Source: Ensifer sp. WSM1721 | GTDB taxonomy: Bacteria; Pseudomonadota; Alphaproteobacteria; Rhizobiales; Rhizobiaceae | NCBI RefSeq assembly: GCF_000513895.2 | Contig: NZ_CP165785.1 | Location: 1-64,000 of the forward strand | DNA length: 64,000 nucleotides | Direction: 5' to 3' | In this document: piece by piece, positions 61,789-64,000 of the stretch | Layout: every line of letters starts with the position of its first letter | Numbering within the stretch: position 1 is the first letter of the stretch | Notes under the pieces: generated by a model | The model's database searches: none | Seen by the model: the letters and a program-made list of their open reading frames with translations, nothing else | What the model was told of the DNA's origin: nothing | Made by a program: the position numbers and the translations under genes

Positions 61789-61845
61789 CAGGATGGCCAG
61801 CGCGGGAGCCGGGCTTCTTGCGTACCAACAGCTCCGTCCAATCCA

Positions 61846-61864
61846 TGCCGGCAAGGAGCCGGCA
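61846..61864. terminator. Hairpin at the end of the catabolic operon
   Basis: TGCCGGC and GCCGGCA form a 7-bp stem with a 5-base loop, 58 bp after the reductase stop. No strong T-run follows. Confidence 0.35.
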
Positions 61865-61920
61865 GCCGTTTGACGAACCGCTGGTCCAACCCGTACTCGT
61901 CCGAATGCCGCGCGGCGCGT

Positions 61921-61950
61921 GACCAGCCGCCCATGACGGGGCGGCTGGCC
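61921..61950. terminator. Bidirectional hairpin between convergent operons
   Basis: CCAGCCGCCC and GGGCGGCTGG give a perfect 10-bp GC-rich stem with a short loop, in the gap between the plus-strand reductase and the minus-strand cyclodeaminase-like gene. It would slow both converging transcripts. T-runs are absent. Confidence 0.45.
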
Positions 61951-61966
61951 ATGCGTTGTCTGATGC

Positions 61967-63088
61967 TCAGGCCTGGCTGGGCTTCTCCCAGAGGTTCAGC
62001 GACTGGCCGATGCCGTTCTTGAGCGCGGTCTGATAGCACTCATAACCCCAGCTGATGTCGAAGACGGCCATGCCGCAGGCAATGAAGATCACGCGATCCA
62101 TGGGCGTTTCGCGTCCGGGCTTCTTGCCGTTGACCACGTCGCCGAGGCCGGTCGAGTCATGCAGCGGCGGCAGCTTTCCAGCATCGATAAGCCGGAAGAA
62201 GGGACCGCCGATGACGCCGCTGTAATACGCTTCCTTGTTGCCCGAGGCGACGGCATCCTCCACATAGGCTTCCTGCAGGGAGGTGTGGTCGTAGACGATC
62301 TTGGCGCTGGTGAGGAAGCTCTCCTCGGTGTTGAACGGGCCTGAAACGAGGATGGTGGCGCCTTCCTTGATCCATTCGTCGTTGAAGAACAGCGGCTTCA
62401 AACGCGACGCGGCGACGGTGACGACATCAGCGCCGCGGAAACCTGCCTCGGCATCGTCGACGCCCACCGCTTCGACATCATAGGTTTCCTTGACCCAGGC
62501 GGCGAACTCGTTGGCCTTGTCGAGGAAGATGTCGAAGCAGACGACCTTTTCGACGGCCTTCAGCTGGGTCATGATCGCCGAGAAGCAGGCCTTGTTGATC
62601 GGGCCGCAGCCGATCACCGAGACGACTTTCGAATCGGCATTGGCGAGATGCTTGGCGGCCACGCCAGGAACACCGCCGGTGCGGGCCGCCGACAGAAGGT
62701 TCGCTGACATCAGCGCCAGCGGCGCGCCAGTATCCTTGTCGTTCAGCATCATGGTCAGCACTGAGCGCGGCAAGCCCTTTTGCGCATTGGCGTGATTGGA
62801 GCCATACCACTTGTTGCCGCAAACATCGAAACGCCCGCCGAGATAGCCGGGCATGGCGGCAAAGCGGCGGTCCGGACCGGCCACCGGCATATTCGGGAAC
62901 TTTGTTTCCTTAGGGAAAACGATGTTGAGGCCATGGCTATTGTGGTTGGCGCCGCCCATGAGGTAGTCGCCTTCGCCGAGCAGGCTGAAGGTTTCCTCGC
63001 AGATGGTGACGCAGCGTTCGGCATCCAGGACGCCGGCTGCGATCATGTCGGGTTCGGACAGGTAGAGAAAATCGATCCGGGGATACAT
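61967..63088 (-). CDS. Ornithine cyclodeaminase/mu-crystallin-family protein
   Basis: This protein of about 373 residues has the family Rossmann segment VVSVIGCGPINKACFSAIM. An N-terminal Arg/Lys substrate region precedes it (RFAAMPGYLGGRFDVCGNKW). The C-terminal tail with VIFIACGMAVFDISWGYECY is longer than in typical ornithine cyclodeaminases. Close relatives are often labelled tyramine oxidase subunit B, a name I cannot verify here. Reduction of a cyclic imine or cyclisation of a diamino acid fits the cluster. It follows the enolase-like gene by 52 bp in the same direction. The ATG at 63088 is preferred over the longer frame. Confidence 0.78.
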   Translation of the reverse strand: MYPRIDFLYLSEPDMIAAGVLDAERCVTICEETFSLLGEGDYLMGGANHNSHGLNIVFPKETKFPNMPVAGPDRRFAAMPGYLGGRFDVCGNKWYGSNHANAQKGLPRSVLTMMLNDKDTGAPLALMSANLLSAARTGGVPGVAAKHLANADSKVVSVIGCGPINKACFSAIMTQLKAVEKVVCFDIFLDKANEFAAWVKETYDVEAVGVDDAEAGFRGADVVTVAASRLKPLFFNDEWIKEGATILVSGPFNTEESFLTSAKIVYDHTSLQEAYVEDAVASGNKEAYYSGVIGGPFFRLIDAGKLPPLHDSTGLGDVVNGKKPGRETPMDRVIFIACGMAVFDISWGYECYQTALKNGIGQSLNLWEKPSQA

Positions 63089-63140
63089 GGCATTGCCTTT
63101 CGAATGGGTGTTGAAGGAATTGGTGGGCCGTAGCCGGGGC

Positions 63141-64000
63141 TCAGAAGCGCAGAAGCGGTTTGATGTCGTAGAGCCGGCAGCCGGGGCTGCGGGCATTGGC
63201 GCGCATGAGGAAGTTGAGTTTCTCGATACGTTCGCCAGAGCGCGGGGCGCCGTTCTTCTGGAACGGAACCTGCAGGCCGACGGAAAAATCCATCACCACG
63301 TCGTCGACCACGCCGCCGGAACGGCCGGACGGTACGGCGATCATTCCGTGGTCGGCGGCGAACCGATAGGCATCCATCGCCTCGGTGATCGTGCCGACCT
63401 GGTTGGGCTTCAGGACGAAACCATCGACGGCATGTGCCTCATGGGCGCGTCGCAGCAGGGGCAGGCTGGTGACGGTCAGGTCGTCGCCGAGGATGATCGT
63501 GCGGGGCAATTCCTGCACGGCCTTGCTGTAGCCTTCCCAGTCATTTTCATCGAGAAGGTCCTCGATGAAGACGAAGTCGAAGGTCTCCGTCAGCTTGCGC
63601 ACATAGGCGATTAGCGCGCTGGAGGTCACGCGCTCGCCTTTCAGCAGATAGGTCTTGGTCGCCGCGTCGTACATTTCGCTCGAGGCGCAATCGAGCGCGA
63701 AGGACATCTTTCCACGATATCCGCATTCGTCGATCGCACGGCGCATCATCGAAAGCACCACGGCGGGATCGTCGGATGGAGCAGCATAGCCGTAGGAGCT
63801 CGCGACCTGCGGCTTGTGGCCGAGATAGGCCGTCAGCACGGTGCCGAGATGATTGAACACCGTCACCGCCATTTCGACGGCCTGGTCTATGCTGTCAGTT
63901 CCATGCGGTACGATCAGGAATTCGTTGAAGGACTGCGTGAAATTCTCGTAGCGGCCGCCGTTGATGACGTTGAAGCAAGGCACTGGCACCGTGCGGATAT
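63141..64000 (-). CDS. Enolase-superfamily paralogue with altered active site (5' end beyond window)
   Basis: At least 286 residues of an enolase-fold protein run out of the window on the right. Matches are VPVPCFNVINGG, FVFIEDLLDENDWEGY, ILGDDLTVTS and LKPNQVGTITEAM with the conserved Lys. Two glycolytic hallmarks are missing. The GGxHADN loop reads GGRYEN, and SHRSGET reads SGRSGGV, so both active-site His are replaced. It is thus probably not a 2-phosphoglycerate enolase. It heads a minus-strand unit with the cyclodeaminase-like gene. Confidence 0.78.
   Translation of the reverse strand, partial: IRTVPVPCFNVINGGRYENFTQSFNEFLIVPHGTDSIDQAVEMAVTVFNHLGTVLTAYLGHKPQVASSYGYAAPSDDPAVVLSMMRRAIDECGYRGKMSFALDCASSEMYDAATKTYLLKGERVTSSALIAYVRKLTETFDFVFIEDLLDENDWEGYSKAVQELPRTIILGDDLTVTSLPLLRRAHEAHAVDGFVLKPNQVGTITEAMDAYRFAADHGMIAVPSGRSGGVVDDVVMDFSVGLQVPFQKNGAPRSGERIEKLNFLMRANARSPGCRLYDIKPLLRF

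Noticed and set aside
63141..64000. Calling the enolase-like gene eno
   Set aside because: Both glycolytic active-site His motifs are replaced and the gene sits in an accessory catabolic cluster.
1..64000. CRISPR arrays, tRNA or rRNA genes
   Set aside because: No regularly spaced repeats and no cloverleaf or rRNA-like sequences were recognised on either strand.

Overview
The window looks like a section of a large accessory plasmid (or chromid) from a member of the Rhizobiaceae (Rhizobium, Sinorhizobium/Ensifer or Agrobacterium). It opens with a repABC replication and partition locus, the plasmid backbone typical of alphaproteobacteria. Most of the sequence is GC-rich, ATG/GTG starts overlap in tight operons, and many genes are decayed or truncated. 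No rRNA, tRNA or CRISPR array was seen.

Layout. (1) 0-4 kb: repA-repB-repC with the antisense counter-transcribed RNA between repB and repC, an AT-rich origin candidate inside repC, and two copies of one perfect palindrome downstream (candidate parS sites). (2) 4-9.7 kb: a scarred region with a degraded tyrosine recombinase, a Xre/RES and a VapB/VapC toxin-antitoxin pair, a frameshifted DUF2934 gene, and a long serine resolvase without a transposase. (3) 9.7-24.3 kb: a dense defence island. It holds a MORC-like GHKL ATPase / Z1 helicase-like protein / PD-(D/E)XK nuclease operon facing a C5-cytosine methyltransferase and a Vsr nickase, then an unassigned DGQHR-like + HEPN two-gene unit, a second dead tyrosine recombinase, a GIY-YIG protein with an extra domain, and a Septu-like ATPase/HNH pair. 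(4) 24.3-26.5 kb: relics of an SDR gene and an ISL3-type transposase. (5) 26.5-35.2 kb: an AT-richer block of exported proteins. It has an M6-type metalloprotease, three tandem secreted paralogues sharing a C-x16-C core with interchangeable C-terminal modules, two DUF1353 genes (one frameshifted) and a lipoprotein. (6) 35.4-49.4 kb: a segment bracketed by two near-identical 26-bp direct repeats. It contains a dead sigma-54 activator, an orphan patatin, and a same-strand series of CYTH-like protein, EndoU-LTD nuclease, subtilase, metallo-beta-lactamase-fold protein and membrane patatin. (7) 50.3-64 kb: a catabolic cluster for hydroxyproline or related imino acids, with a divergent GntR regulator and palindromic operators.

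How the genes work together. The catabolic cluster has the enzyme types of both known hydroxyproline routes. For the C4 route these are a proline-racemase-family epimerase, an FAD D-amino-acid dehydrogenase, a DapA-family deaminase and an aldehyde dehydrogenase, leading to 2-oxoglutarate. For the C3 route they are aconitase X and a delta1-pyrroline-2-carboxylate reductase of the LDH2 family, leading to proline. Three SDRs, an ornithine-cyclodeaminase-like protein and an enolase paralogue with altered active-site motifs suggest that the real substrate may be broader or different.

The best candidates for undescribed biology are the EndoU/subtilase/MBL/CYTH/patatin series at 40.2-48.9 kb, the secreted modular family at 29.3-32.7 kb, and the DGQHR-HEPN pair at 17.6-20.1 kb. 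All functional statements rest on motif reading and gene context; no database search was possible.
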